From Stanieria sp. NIES-3757 (GTDB taxonomy: Bacteria; Cyanobacteriota; Cyanobacteriia; Cyanobacteriales; Xenococcaceae), in NCBI GenBank assembly GCA_002355455.1, contig AP017375.1, positions 1 through 64,000 of the forward strand: 64,000 nt of DNA, in the 5' to 3' direction. Positions 18,891 to 28,452 of this stretch are shown one piece after another (positions within the stretch are counted from its first letter, which is position 1; each line of letters opens with the position of its first letter). Under the pieces are notes generated by a model. That model was not told where the DNA came from. It worked only from the letters and a program-made list of their open reading frames with translations, and ran no database searches. Position numbers and translations under genes: made by a program.

Positions 18891-19493
18891 CCAAAACAAA
18901 CAGAAAGTTAATACTGAAGCAAATTGCTCAACATTTAAAACCATGCCACCAGTTTGACTAAATAATAACTGAGCTAATCCATTGCCTAATCCAATGCCTG
19001 TTAATAATACAATTAAACTAATTAGCAGAGAACGGGGAAACTTATTTTCTTTACGATTCAGAAAATAAATATTAGCCATAAATCCTAACGCCATTAGTAA
19101 AGGCAGTAAAGAAGCTTCTGTGCTTTGACCAAAAACGGCGATCGCAGCTAAAACTAAATATATTCCTGTCGGCCAAAGAATTTCAGCTTGTGAAGGTCGA
19201 TCAAGTAAATTTTTGAGCCATTGAGGAGAATTCTTCTGATTAATCGGGGTAAAATCGGAAGGAGTTTCTACTAATTTTTCAGGAAAACGTATTCTTTCTG
19301 GAACTTTAATTTTACCTTCCTGACGTAATCTGAGACGATCCATAATAATCGCATCATAAGCAGCTTCAATACTTTCTAATACTTTAGTATCTTGGCTATA
19401 TTGTTCCTTGAGCTTTTTCTTAGCGTTTTGAATTTCTTCAAAAGAAGCATTTTCTGTGACATTAAGTCGCTCATAAGGATTTTGTTCGTTCAT
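18867..19493 (-). CDS. CPP1-like (DUF3353) J-like membrane protein
   Basis: A 208-residue protein with an N-terminal J-like region (PYERLNVTENASFEEIQNAK) that lacks the HPD tripeptide of true DnaJ proteins, followed by KVPERIRFPEK and four hydrophobic C-terminal segments. This arrangement matches the CPP1-like family; plant CPP1 is a plastid holdase that stabilises protochlorophyllide oxidoreductase. A chaperone role in the thylakoid or plasma membrane is therefore plausible here but inferred. It ends inside the 3' end of the HAD gene. Confidence 0.82.
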   Translation of the reverse strand: MNEQNPYERLNVTENASFEEIQNAKKKLKEQYSQDTKVLESIEAAYDAIIMDRLRLRQEGKIKVPERIRFPEKLVETPSDFTPINQKNSPQWLKNLLDRPSQAEILWPTGIYLVLAAIAVFGQSTEASLLPLLMALGFMANIYFLNRKENKFPRSLLISLIVLLTGIGLGNGLAQLLFSQTGGMVLNVEQFASVLTFCLFWLASCFLR

Positions 19494-19705
19494 TGGTTAC
19501 CTCTTTGCTTGGTTTTTATCTAAATTGTTTTCTTAAGATTTAAATAAATTTTTTTCAGAAAAAGTTGTCATGTTATAACTTTTTTTCATTAAAGGTAAAA
19601 ACGAAAAACTCAAAAGCCAATTGATTAAGCCCATCTCATCTTAGCTTCTAATTTACCGAACTTAACAATAGTCAAACAATGACTTATGGTTTTTTGTTAA
19701 TAATA

Positions 19706-19918
19706 TTAGTAAATTTCCCACCAGCCAAAAACAGGCCCGATAAATCTTACCGTAATCCAAATTGCTACCATCATACCAATACCAATCCAAGCTCCTCTAG
19801 TCGTCCATTTGACAAACTGTTCGGATTGAGTCTTAGTTATAGGTAACCACGGTAAAATGGTTTGCTCTTGTCCATATTTTTCTCCCAATGCACTTTTACG
19901 GCGTTTTGCTTCACCCAT
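19706..19918 (-). CDS. DUF2839 small membrane protein
   Basis: A 70-residue protein beginning MGEAKRRKSALGEKYGQ, a hallmark of the cyanobacterial DUF2839 family, followed by one membrane span (GAWIGIGMMVAIWITVRFIG). Function unknown. It is divergent from the cysteine desulfurase gene 105 bases away. Confidence 0.82.
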   Translation of the reverse strand: MGEAKRRKSALGEKYGQEQTILPWLPITKTQSEQFVKWTTRGAWIGIGMMVAIWITVRFIGPVFGWWEIY

Positions 19919-20023
19919 AATGATAACTAACCATAAATTTACGCAACTATGGCTCGATCATAGCGTTTTCTGGCACCAGAAGGCAGCTAAATTTCTCTTC
20001 TAATTAGTCCTAATAACTTATTT

Positions 20024-21187
20024 ATGTCACGTCCAATTTATCTAGATTGTCACGCTACTACCCCAGTAGATCAAAGAGTTTTAGAAGCAATGTTGCCTTA
20101 CTTTACCCAATGTTTTGGCAACCCTAGTAGCATTACTCATGTTTATGGTTGGGAAGCAGAAGCAGCAGTAAAATTAGCTCGTTCTGCGATCGCTGAAGTT
20201 ATCAATGCCACTCCTGAAGAAATTGTTTTTACTAGTGGTGCAACGGAGGCTAATAATTTAGCAATTAAAGGTGTAGCCGAGGCATATTTTAATCAAGGCA
20301 AACACATTATTACTGTTCAAACAGAACATCGAGCAGTACTCGATCCTTGTAAGTACTTAGAAACTCTTGGTTTTGAAGTTACTTATCTGCCCGTACAATC
20401 AGACGGATTAATCGATCTCCAACAACTGGAACAAGCAATTCGTCCTGATACGATTTTAGTTTCAGCCATGGCAGCTAATAATGAAATTGGAGTTTTACAA
20501 CCTTTAGCTGAAATTGGCGAAATTTGTCATGCTCATCAAATTTTATTTCACACCGATGCAGCTCAAGCGATCGCAAAAGTTCCCCTTAATGTCCAACAGA
20601 TGAAAATCGATCTGATGTCTTTAACCGCTCACAAGGTTTATGGACCAAAGGGTATTGGTGCATTATATCTACGTCGTCGTCATCCTAGAGTTAAACTAGC
20701 TGCTCAAATTCAGGGAGGAGGACAAGAGCGTGGTATTCGTTCTGGAACGCTTTATACACCGCAAATTGTCGGTTTTGCTAAAGCGGTAGAATTAGGAATA
20801 GCTGAAATGGAATCAGAAACCGAAAGACTGCTTCAACTGAGAAAAAAACTCTGGTCTATTTTAAATACAATCGACGGAATTCATTTAAATGGACATTGGC
20901 TTGAACGTTTACCAGGAAATCTCAATGTTAGTATTGAAGAAGTAGATGGTTCAGCTTTGCTCCTAGGTTTACAGCAAACAGTTGCTTTATCTTCTGGTTC
21001 AGCTTGTTCTGCTATTAATACCACTCCTTCTCATGTTTTAATGGCTTTAGGACATTCAGAGCAATTAGCTTATGCTTCTCTGCGGTTTGGGATTGGTAGA
21101 TTCAATACTTTAGAAGAGATCGAACAAGTAGGCAAGCTTGTCATCTCAACTTGTGAGTCTCTCCGCCGTAGTAAGCAATATTTTTAA
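20024..21187 (+). CDS. Cysteine desulfurase (NifS/IscS family)
   Basis: A 387-residue PLP enzyme that converts cysteine to alanine and delivers persulfide sulfur for Fe-S cluster and thiocofactor synthesis. The opening IYLDCHATTPVDQRVLEAML is characteristic. The PLP lysine is in SLTAHKVYGPKGIGALY and the persulfide-forming cysteine in LSSGSACSAINTTPSHVLMA. Sequence features place it in the NifS/IscS group rather than SufS. An IscA-type protein is encoded in the window at 32 kb but not linked. No iscR, iscU or hsc genes are adjacent. Which of the several cyanobacterial paralogues it is cannot be decided by reading. Confidence 0.93.
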   Translation: MSRPIYLDCHATTPVDQRVLEAMLPYFTQCFGNPSSITHVYGWEAEAAVKLARSAIAEVINATPEEIVFTSGATEANNLAIKGVAEAYFNQGKHIITVQTEHRAVLDPCKYLETLGFEVTYLPVQSDGLIDLQQLEQAIRPDTILVSAMAANNEIGVLQPLAEIGEICHAHQILFHTDAAQAIAKVPLNVQQMKIDLMSLTAHKVYGPKGIGALYLRRRHPRVKLAAQIQGGGQERGIRSGTLYTPQIVGFAKAVELGIAEMESETERLLQLRKKLWSILNTIDGIHLNGHWLERLPGNLNVSIEEVDGSALLLGLQQTVALSSGSACSAINTTPSHVLMALGHSEQLAYASLRFGIGRFNTLEEIEQVGKLVISTCESLRRSKQYF

Positions 21188-21715
21188 ACTCTATTCTCTT
21201 GTTCTAATTAAAGACTCATGATTGTTTTAATTCCAACCCAATAAATTAAATTCCTTGTCAAAAATTGATCTTTGAGGTTATATTCAGGTTAAAATTTGAT
21301 TTATTAGAAACACTATAATTTAGGTAGTGTACAATTCTTAATGCTAGAGCAATTTGCTCGCTAAAGCGATCGCTAAAAAAATTTAGCTCAGATTTATCAA
21401 ATCTAACACCCATAATTGAATCATAGCTCCAGCTATTTCTCAATTTACTTAAGACCCTCAGGCTCTTGCGCCAAAAGGTTTTTCTAGAAGAGAGAAACCA
21501 CTTCTTCCACAGGCGAGCAATTCGCTAGTGAAAATATAATCGCATAACGAGGTAGTCAGGGCAAATGTAAGCACTTAGCTAAAAAGTGCAATCTGGCTTA
21601 TTTTCAAACATAGATGAAGTTTAGTTTTTTATTGCATAAATTCTTTACATTAAGCAATGTTGCTGGACACAGCGTTTAGGTGTCTCAAGCTACTAAAAAA
21701 TTTTGAGGAAAATTA
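21188..21715. promoter_or_regulatory. Long upstream region and probable leader of rne
   Basis: About 530 bases without a convincing gene. AT-rich, with small inverted repeats such as TTTCT-N6-AGAAA near 21481. In other cyanobacteria rne mRNA has a long AU-rich 5' leader through which RNase E controls its own level; this stretch is in the right place for such a leader. That role is inferred. GAGGAAAATTA precedes the ATG. Confidence 0.4.
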
Positions 21716-23680
21716 ATGCCAAAACAAATTATTATTGCGGAACAGCATCATATCGCCGCCGTTTTTTGGGAAGATCAAATTCAGGAATTGATTGTTGCCA
21801 CAGGCAATCAACAGGTGAGCGATATTTATCTTGGTGCAGTTGAAAATGTTATTCCTGGTATAGATGCTGCCTTCGTTAATATAGGCGATGCGGAACGCAA
21901 CGGTTTTATTCATGTTACAGATTTAGGACCTTTACGTTTAAAAAAAACTGCCGGAGCAATTACTGAACTATTAACTCCACAACAAACAGTTTTGGTTCAG
22001 GTAATGAAAGAACCCACTGGAAATAAAGGACCAAGACTGACTGGTAATATCACTTTGCCAGGACGATATTTAGTTTTAATGCCTTACGGTAAGGGAGTCA
22101 AACTTTCACGACGTATTAAAGATGACAACGAACGTAACCGTTTACGCGCTCTAGCTATTCTCATTAAACCGGCTGGTATGGGTTTACTAGTGAGAACCGA
22201 AGCCGACGGTAAGGCGGAAGAAGCCATTATGGAAGATTTAGAATTTCTACAAAAACAGTGGGAATCAATCCAATATCAAGCGGCTTCTACCAGACCTCCA
22301 GCACTGTTGAATCGAGATGACGATTTCATTCAGCGTGTTTTACGAGATATGTATTCGGCTGATGTTAATAGCATCGTGGTTGATTCACAAGCAGCGGTAA
22401 AACGAGTTAAACAACATTTAACTAATTGGGGTGGTGGTCGTTTTCCTCAAGGAGTTTTTATCGATCATCATCGAGAACGTCAAGCAATCTTAGAATATTA
22501 TCGGGTCAATGCAGCAGTTCGTGAAGCTCTAAAACCGAGAGTAGAGTTACCATCGGGTGGCTATATTATCATTGAACCTACCGAAGCATTAACTGTTATT
22601 GATGTAAACTCTGGCTCTTTTACTCGCTCTGCTACTGCTCGTGAAACTGTTCTCTGGACGAATAGCGAAGCTGCAACTGAAATTGCTCGTCAATTACGTC
22701 TGCGTAATATTGGTGGTGTAATCATTGTCGATTTTATCGATATGGACTCACGAAGAGACCAACTCAAACTGTTAGAACATTTTAATAAAGCTCTCAAGGC
22801 AGATAAAGCTAGACCTCAAATTGCTCAACTTTCCGAACTTGGTTTAGTAGAACTAACTCGTAAACGCCAAGGGAAAAATATTTACGAATTATTTGGTCAA
22901 ACTTGTCCTAGTTGTGGTGGTTTAGGACATTTAGTCCATCTACCAGGCAAACCTGAAGGAGAATCTTTAGAAAGTCCACCGATTACTCCACCAATAGCAA
23001 TTCCTACTTTGCCTTATACTCAAGAAAATAATTTTTCTGATTATTCGCTTGATTTAGGTTACGACCCTAGTCCTTCCCCTCCAGAATTACTCAATCATCC
23101 CAACTATCAAGAGCAGGGAAATAATAATCGTCGTCGTCGTCGTCGTCGTCTTAATGACATTTTGCTCAAAGACGAACAAACTGAGTTAAATCCTGTCGTT
23201 ATAACTCGCGATTTTGAGGTAGATACGCCTAATTTTGTACCTGAAGAACGTAAATCTAGGGTGCAATCAAATCGTCCTTCTCGGCGAGATGAAACTAATT
23301 TAGAAAAAGTTTCTGTAGAAATGACTGATTTAGAACAGGAAGTTTATGCTTTGATGGGCATATCTCCTTTAATTCGTTTAGAACGAGAATTTAAAGATCC
23401 TAAATCGGTTTTAGTTTTAATCCAAAATTCTAATGATGGCGGTCAAGCAACTGGTATAACTGAAACAGAATCTAGCCAAGAATCTGTTACTGAACCAGAA
23501 GTAATGAACGAAACTGAAATAGTAACTCCTCCCGAATTAAAAATAGAAGTAACAACAGAGGCAGAACCCGAAACAGAAATAAACGCAGAAACAGAAACAG
23601 AAACAGAAACAGAAGAAAATAACAATGCGCGCCGTCGTCGCCGTCGTCGTTCATCGGCACAAACAGAGTTATCAGTTTAA
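21716..23680 (+). CDS. rne: Ribonuclease E (RNase E/G family)
   Basis: A 654-residue endoribonuclease for rRNA processing and mRNA turnover. The S1 RNA-binding domain lies at about residues 35-120 (GIDAAFVNIGDAERNGFIHV). The catalytic metal-binding aspartates are Asp296 (TVIDVNSGSF) and Asp339 (GVIIVDFIDMD). The zinc-link cysteines are Cys397 and Cys400 (TCPSCGGLGH). The C-terminal part is acidic and low-complexity, with two arginine runs: one at about residue 473 and one near the end (ARRRRRRRSSA). The end run matches the cyanobacterial peptide known to bind polynucleotide phosphorylase. A hexanucleotide GAAACA tandem repeat encodes the ETETETE tract at 23586-23611. rnhB follows after 18 bases. 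Confidence 0.95.
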   Translation: MPKQIIIAEQHHIAAVFWEDQIQELIVATGNQQVSDIYLGAVENVIPGIDAAFVNIGDAERNGFIHVTDLGPLRLKKTAGAITELLTPQQTVLVQVMKEPTGNKGPRLTGNITLPGRYLVLMPYGKGVKLSRRIKDDNERNRLRALAILIKPAGMGLLVRTEADGKAEEAIMEDLEFLQKQWESIQYQAASTRPPALLNRDDDFIQRVLRDMYSADVNSIVVDSQAAVKRVKQHLTNWGGGRFPQGVFIDHHRERQAILEYYRVNAAVREALKPRVELPSGGYIIIEPTEALTVIDVNSGSFTRSATARETVLWTNSEAATEIARQLRLRNIGGVIIVDFIDMDSRRDQLKLLEHFNKALKADKARPQIAQLSELGLVELTRKRQGKNIYELFGQTCPSCGGLGHLVHLPGKPEGESLESPPITPPIAIPTLPYTQENNFSDYSLDLGYDPSPSPPELLNHPNYQEQGNNNRRRRRRRLNDILLKDEQTELNPVVITRDFEVDTPNFVPEERKSRVQSNRPSRRDETNLEKVSVEMTDLEQEVYALMGISPLIRLEREFKDPKSVLVLIQNSNDGGQATGITETESSQESVTEPEVMNETEIVTPPELKIEVTTEAEPETEINAETETETETEENNNARRRRRRRSSAQTELSV

Positions 23681-23698
23681 ATAAAATTATTAGTTACA

Positions 23699-24355
23699 GT
23701 GAACTGTAATCAATTTTTGGATAATTCTTTCTTACCCAAGCTAATCGATGAAAATGCTTTGATAGCCGGAGTAGACGAGGTAGGGCGAGGTGCTTTATTT
23801 GGCTCCGTCGTTGCAGCAGTAATTGTCCTACCAGTTTCATCTTTATCCAAATTAAGTGAGATTGGAGTTAAAGATAGTAAACAACTATCAGCTAAAAAAA
23901 GACAACAATTGAGTCAACTAGTTCAACTTATAGCCGCTGATTGGCAAATTGCTAATGCTAGTGTTGCTGAAATAGATCGACTTAATATTTTTCACGCTTC
24001 TCTATTGGCTATGAAACGAGCAGTAATGGGCTTAAAAGTACAGCCAGCTTTTTGTTTAGTAGATGGAAAATTTCCAATTCCCAACCTATCCATAGAACAA
24101 AAAACTATTGTCCAAGGCGATCGCTTTTCGGCTCTAATTGCTGCTGCTAGTATTCTGGCTAAGGTATGGCGAGATGAATTAATTGTTAATCTAGCTAATG
24201 ATTACCCAGAATATGACCTAGTTAATAATAAAGGTTATCCGACTAGCAAACATCGTTCGGCTCTTAGACAATACGGTCTTTCTCCCTATCATCGAACTTC
24301 TTTTCGCCCTTGTCAGTTGGAAAAGAAAGCATTTCATGAAGAGAATTCAAGTTAA
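23699..24355 (+). CDS. rnhB: Ribonuclease HII
   Basis: A 218-residue enzyme that cuts RNA in RNA-DNA hybrids and at single ribonucleotides. The first catalytic motif is GVDEVGRGALFGSVVAA; the later LVDGKF and ASILAKVWRDE segments complete the active site, and the end YHRTSFRPC is typical. Start is the GTG at 23699, 18 bases after rne; no ATG is available in the right place. rne-rnhB is a conserved operon in cyanobacteria. Its 3' end overlaps the convergent DUF1997 gene by 9 bases. Confidence 0.94.
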   Translation: MNCNQFLDNSFLPKLIDENALIAGVDEVGRGALFGSVVAAVIVLPVSSLSKLSEIGVKDSKQLSAKKRQQLSQLVQLIAADWQIANASVAEIDRLNIFHASLLAMKRAVMGLKVQPAFCLVDGKFPIPNLSIEQKTIVQGDRFSALIAAASILAKVWRDELIVNLANDYPEYDLVNNKGYPTSKHRSALRQYGLSPYHRTSFRPCQLEKKAFHEENSS

Positions 24356-24937
24356 ACCAAAATCTGTTGAAATTTCGTTGCCGAGAACCACTTCTTCTTG
24401 TCGAACTTCTTGAGTCACCCATTGATGATAATCTTTTAACAGTTGAGTAACCAATTTTTGTTTGATTCTGACTAAAACACCTTTTAATAATTGATGACCA
24501 GCCATTTCTAATAAAGGCTTAGGAGTAAACATTAAAGGTGGTGGTAATTCAACTTTAACTTCTAAATCAGCTTGACCTTTTAAATAAGTTTGATTTTGAT
24601 TAATTTCTGGATAAAGAATTCCTTTTAATTGCAGCGAAAAACGGCGATTAATATATTCGATACCTTTAATTTCACAAGCTTGAGATGTTAAATAAACGTT
24701 ACCTTGTGTATCAGACCAAACCTTAAGAATAACAATCGGTTGAAAATAATACATCTCCATAAAATTAATCGGACGCATTTTTAATTCATACAAATTTTCT
24801 GCTAATTGCTTCATTAATTGAGGATTAGCGATCGCCTTAACTAATCTTTGTGGCTGACGTAAATAATGTTGAACGGGAACTCCTTGTTCTTTTATAAGTA
24901 TTTCTACTGATTCAGAAGCGTTAAAATAAACTTGCAT
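24347..24937 (-). CDS. DUF1997 family protein
   Basis: A 196-residue protein resembling DUF1997, a family shared by cyanobacteria and plastids, related to START-like lipid- or pigment-binding folds. Supporting segments are QVYFNASESVEILIKEQGVP, HYLRQPQRLVKAIANP and PLLEMAGHQLLKGVLVRIK. No signal peptide or membrane span. Function is not established. It overlaps the 3' end of rnhB by 9 bases and is divergent from pheA. Confidence 0.78.
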   Translation of the reverse strand: MQVYFNASESVEILIKEQGVPVQHYLRQPQRLVKAIANPQLMKQLAENLYELKMRPINFMEMYYFQPIVILKVWSDTQGNVYLTSQACEIKGIEYINRRFSLQLKGILYPEINQNQTYLKGQADLEVKVELPPPLMFTPKPLLEMAGHQLLKGVLVRIKQKLVTQLLKDYHQWVTQEVRQEEVVLGNEISTDFGLT

Positions 24938-25083
24938 ATGTAAATAAAAAAACTTAAGTATCGTATTTTTATTAATTTTAGGTTACATTTCTTCAAAAAA
25001 AACTTTCCCATAGAAACTTTACATTTTTGTATTCAAAGACATTTTTGTTGTAAAACAAATAAAAAACTGCTTATTCAAACTTT

Positions 25084-25929
25084 ATGACGCTTTCTCTTGC
25101 CTACTTAGGTCCTACGGGGACTAACTCCGAAACGGTAGCTCTAGCTTATGCAAATTGGTTGGCTCAAAATCATCAGCAAGAAACTGTTTTATCCCCCTAT
25201 CCAACTATTGCTTTAGCAGCAAAAGCAGTAGCAAATCAAGAAGTAGATTTAGCAGTAGTTCCTGTTGAAAATTCAATTGAAGGTAGTGTAGCGATTACCC
25301 TGGATACTCTTTGGCAATTAGAACAGTTAAAAATTATTCAAAGTCTAGTTTTACCAATCTCTCATGCTCTTTTATCTTGTAGCTTATCTTTGCAAGAGAT
25401 TAAAACCGTCTATTCTCATCCTCAAGCTCTTGGTCAATGTCAACAATGGTTAGAGCAGTTTGTTCCTTCTGCTAAACTGATCCCAACCAACTCGACTACC
25501 GAAGCTCTGCAATATCTTACAGACGAACCCACCTCAGCAGCGATCGCATCTCCTCGGGCAGCTAAACTATATAATCTTCCTATTCTTGCCGATCATATTA
25601 ATGATTATCCTGATAACTGTACTCGTTTTTGGGTTTTAAGTCTCAATCCTACTACCAAGGGTAGTTATCTTTCTTTGGCGTTTAGTTTGTCAGAAAATGC
25701 ACCAGGAGCATTAGTTAAACCACTTCATATTTTTGCTAATCAAGGAATTAACTTAAGTAAAATTGAGTCTCGTCCTACTAAACGTTCTCTAGGTGAATAT
25801 ATCTTTTTTATTGATATAGAAAGCAATATTTGTAATGCTTCACTTAAAACTGTTTTATCAGAATTGTCTGAGTATACAGAAGTTCTCAAAATATTTGGTA
25901 ACTACGATCTTCTTACTGTGCAATTATGA
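25084..25929 (+). CDS. pheA: Prephenate dehydratase
   Basis: A 281-residue cytosolic enzyme converting prephenate to phenylpyruvate in phenylalanine biosynthesis. The N-terminus LAYLGPTGTNSETVALAYA, the VVPVENSIEGSVAITLD block and the catalytic NCTRFWVLS segment define the dehydratase domain. A C-terminal ACT domain (GALVKPLHIFANQGINLSKI, ESRPTKRSLGEYIFFIDIE) should give feedback inhibition by phenylalanine. It lacks a chorismate mutase domain, as usual in cyanobacteria. Single-gene transcript as far as seen; it ends 8 bases before the convergent neighbour. Confidence 0.95.
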   Translation: MTLSLAYLGPTGTNSETVALAYANWLAQNHQQETVLSPYPTIALAAKAVANQEVDLAVVPVENSIEGSVAITLDTLWQLEQLKIIQSLVLPISHALLSCSLSLQEIKTVYSHPQALGQCQQWLEQFVPSAKLIPTNSTTEALQYLTDEPTSAAIASPRAAKLYNLPILADHINDYPDNCTRFWVLSLNPTTKGSYLSLAFSLSENAPGALVKPLHIFANQGINLSKIESRPTKRSLGEYIFFIDIESNICNASLKTVLSELSEYTEVLKIFGNYDLLTVQL

Positions 25930-25937
25930 TTAAAATT

Positions 25938-26588
25938 TTATTTATTATTTAAAACATCTTTCAGAGCAGTGCGAGCAGCTAAATGATTGCGAGTTGAAGT
26001 AAGAATTTCTGCTTCTCGTTGTAGTCGAGCAGCAGTATCTTGCATTTCCAACAATACTTGTTGCTCTGATGCTACTCCATAAAGATTACTAGCCACCCAA
26101 TAAGACAATTCCACAGGCAAATCAGGTAAATCCTCCGGAAGCTCAATTTTTTGCTCAGTCAATTTGGCTGATAAATGAACCACATCTTGGAGTAACTTTG
26201 CTACTTCTTGAGCGAGTGGAGTCAAATTTTTAGTTGGTGGTCGATCCTCAATCCATTCTACTAAACCTACTCGATAAGGCTTCTCACGGATATACTCTAA
26301 GACTCGAAATCTTTGTTGTCCCAAAGTTAACATTTTCATGCGATCGTCAGGTAAACGTTGAAAATGTACTATTTCTGCACAACAACCAACTGAAGAGATT
26401 TCTCCTGTCGCAGGATCGATCATCAAAACTCCAAAACGACGATCATATTCCAAAATTGTATTCATCATAATCCTGTACCGAAATTCAAAAATATGTAACG
26501 GTAAAGGACGACCTGGAAATAAAACAACTTCAGGAAGTGGAAATAGGGGAAGTTCTCTAACAGCAGTAGAAGAAGAAAATGATGCCAT
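25938..26588 (-). CDS. Lon N-terminal (LON substrate-binding) domain protein
   Basis: A 216-residue protein consisting only of a LON/PUA-like substrate-recognition domain (RELPLFPLPEVVLFPGRPLP, LHIFEFRYRIMM) and a helical tail. It has no AAA ATPase or Ser-Lys protease domain, so it is not an active Lon protease. Such stand-alone proteins are common in cyanobacteria and plants; a role in binding substrates for proteolysis is inferred. It sits downstream of the str operon but beyond its terminator. Confidence 0.88.
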   Translation of the reverse strand: MASFSSSTAVRELPLFPLPEVVLFPGRPLPLHIFEFRYRIMMNTILEYDRRFGVLMIDPATGEISSVGCCAEIVHFQRLPDDRMKMLTLGQQRFRVLEYIREKPYRVGLVEWIEDRPPTKNLTPLAQEVAKLLQDVVHLSAKLTEQKIELPEDLPDLPVELSYWVASNLYGVASEQQVLLEMQDTAARLQREAEILTSTRNHLAARTALKDVLNNK

Positions 26589-26655
26589 ATTTGACTGCTT
26601 GCTTGCGAAATTCTTTCTTTTTTACTTTAACGAATTTTAACCAAATAAGATAGAC

Positions 26656-26684
26656 AAAAACCCCTTAAATTTATGCTTAAGGGG
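26656..26684 (-). terminator. Terminator of the str operon
   Basis: On the minus strand CCCCTTAA-GCATAAAT-TTAAGGGG is followed by TTTTTG. The perfect 8-bp stem lies 28 bases beyond the rpsJ stop, ending the ribosomal operon before the Lon-like gene. Confidence 0.92.
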
Positions 26685-26711
26685 TCAATAAAATTAATTA
26701 GCTAAAGTATT

Positions 26712-27029
26712 TTAAAGTTTAACTTCAATATCTACTCCAGCAGGTAAATCTAATTTCATCAAAGCATCAATAGTTTTAGATGAGGGCTGATAAATATCAA
26801 TAATTCGGCGATGAGTACGAGTTTCAAAATGTTCCCGAGAATCTTTATCTACGTGAGGAGAACGCAAAACGCAGTAAATTTTTCGTTTAGTTGGTAAAGG
26901 AATCGGTCCAATAGCTGTAGCGTTAGTTCTATTGGCAGTATCAACAATCTTTTCACAAGATGTGTCAAGTAAACGTCGGTCAAAAGCTTTTAAACGAATG
27001 CGAATTTTCTGCTGCTGAATAGTTGCCAT
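26712..27029 (-). CDS. rpsJ: 30S ribosomal protein S10
   Basis: A 105-residue S10, a small-subunit protein near the mRNA exit that also doubles as antitermination factor NusE. Diagnostic are [35 protein letters not shown] and the C-terminal [11 protein letters not shown]. It is the last gene of rpsL-rpsG-fusA-tuf-rpsJ, an order normal for cyanobacteria. Confidence 0.97.
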   Translation of the reverse strand: MATIQQQKIRIRLKAFDRRLLDTSCEKIVDTANRTNATAIGPIPLPTKRKIYCVLRSPHVDKDSREHFETRTHRRIIDIYQPSSKTIDALMKLDLPAGVDIEVKL

Positions 27030-27203
27030 AATCTTTAATTGTCAAGGTTCGGAAATTTGAGCTTTAACGCACTAAAAAAAAATATTTTGTTGGCGTTTTA
27101 TTGTTGAAAGTGATCAGAATTTATTATTTTAAGCCATTAATAACGAGCAGATAAGTGCAAAGCTATAGCTTACAACTTATCTACTCTGCTTCATTTGGTT
27201 GTC

Positions 27204-28433
27204 CTACTTAATAATTTTGGAAACAACTCCAGCACCAATGGTGCGACCACCTTCTCTGATGGCGAAGCGCATTCCTTGTTCGATCGCAATCGGATTAATT
27301 AATTCTACAGTCATTTTAATGCGATCGCCTGGCATAACCATTTCTACTGCACTACCATCATCAGCAGTGTAGTCTTTAATTGTACCAGTTACATCAGTAG
27401 TACGAACGTAGAACTGAGGACGATAGTTTTTGAAGAAAGGAGTATGACGACCACCTTCTTCTTTAGTTAAGACGTAAACTTCGCCTTCAAATTGTGTATG
27501 AGGAGTGATCGAACCGGGTTTAGCTAATACCATTCCCCGCTCAATTTCTTCTTTTTTGATACCCCGAAGTAATACCCCAACGTTATCTCCAGCCAAACCT
27601 TCATCTAAAGTTTTCTGGAACATTTCTACACCAGTTACAGTAGTGCTACGAGTGTTTTCAATACCAACGATTTCGATGGTTTCTCCAACTTTAACTTTAC
27701 CGCGTTCAATCCGACCAGTAGCTACAGTACCACGACCAGAGATCGAGAACACGTCTTCTACTGCCATCAAGAAAGGCTTATCAATTTCCCGTTCGGGAGT
27801 AGGAATGTAAGAGTCTACATTCTCCATAAGTGCATATATCTTATCTACCCATTCATTCTCGCCTTGTTTGATATTGGGATTTTCGGTTAAAGCTTCTAAA
27901 GCAAGCAATGCAGAACCAGAAACGATGGGAATATCATCGCCAGGGAAATCATATTCGCTTAAAAGCTCACGAATTTCTAGTTCTACCAATTCAAGTAGTT
28001 CTTCGTCATCCACTTGGTCTTGTTTATTCATAAACACTACCAAGCTAGGAACCCCTACCTGCTTCGCTAACAAAATATGCTCGCGAGTTTGAGGCATTGG
28101 ACCGTCAGCAGCGGATACAACTAAAATTGCTCCATCCATTTGTGCTGCACCAGTGATCATATTTTTCACATAGTCAGCGTGTCCAGGACAGTCTACGTGA
28201 GCATAGTGACGATTGTCTGTTTCATACTCTACGTGAGCGGTATTAATTGTAATACCACGCTCTCTTTCTTCAGGAGCTGCATCAATCTCATCATACTTTC
28301 TGGCTTTCGCTTTACCAGAGGCAGCTAAAGTCAAAGTAATTGCTGCAGTTAAAGTAGTTTTACCGTGGTCAACGTGACCAATAGTACCGATATTGGCGTG
28401 GTCTTTAGTCCTTTCAAACTTTGCGCGTGCCAT
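27204..28433 (-). CDS. tuf: Elongation factor Tu
   Basis: A 409-residue GTPase that brings aminoacyl-tRNA to the ribosome. G1 is GHVDHGKTT, switch region is [17 protein letters not shown]3 is DCPGHAD and G4 is NKQD. Domains 2 and 3 follow, with [13 protein letters not shown] and the end VVSKIIK. The length with a small insertion near residue 190 matches cyanobacterial EF-Tu. It follows fusA by 19 bases. Confidence 0.98.
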   Translation of the reverse strand: MARAKFERTKDHANIGTIGHVDHGKTTLTAAITLTLAASGKAKARKYDEIDAAPEERERGITINTAHVEYETDNRHYAHVDCPGHADYVKNMITGAAQMDGAILVVSAADGPMPQTREHILLAKQVGVPSLVVFMNKQDQVDDEELLELVELEIRELLSEYDFPGDDIPIVSGSALLALEALTENPNIKQGENEWVDKIYALMENVDSYIPTPEREIDKPFLMAVEDVFSISGRGTVATGRIERGKVKVGETIEIVGIENTRSTTVTGVEMFQKTLDEGLAGDNVGVLLRGIKKEEIERGMVLAKPGSITPHTQFEGEVYVLTKEEGGRHTPFFKNYRPQFYVRTTDVTGTIKDYTADDGSAVEMVMPGDRIKMTVELINPIAIEQGMRFAIREGGRTIGAGVVSKIIK

Positions 28434-28452
28434 GAATTTATTCCTTTCCTAA

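Noticed and set aside
21258-21443. 61-codon minus-strand frame upstream of rne
   Set aside because: No ribosome site and no recognisable family; the location fits the rne leader better.
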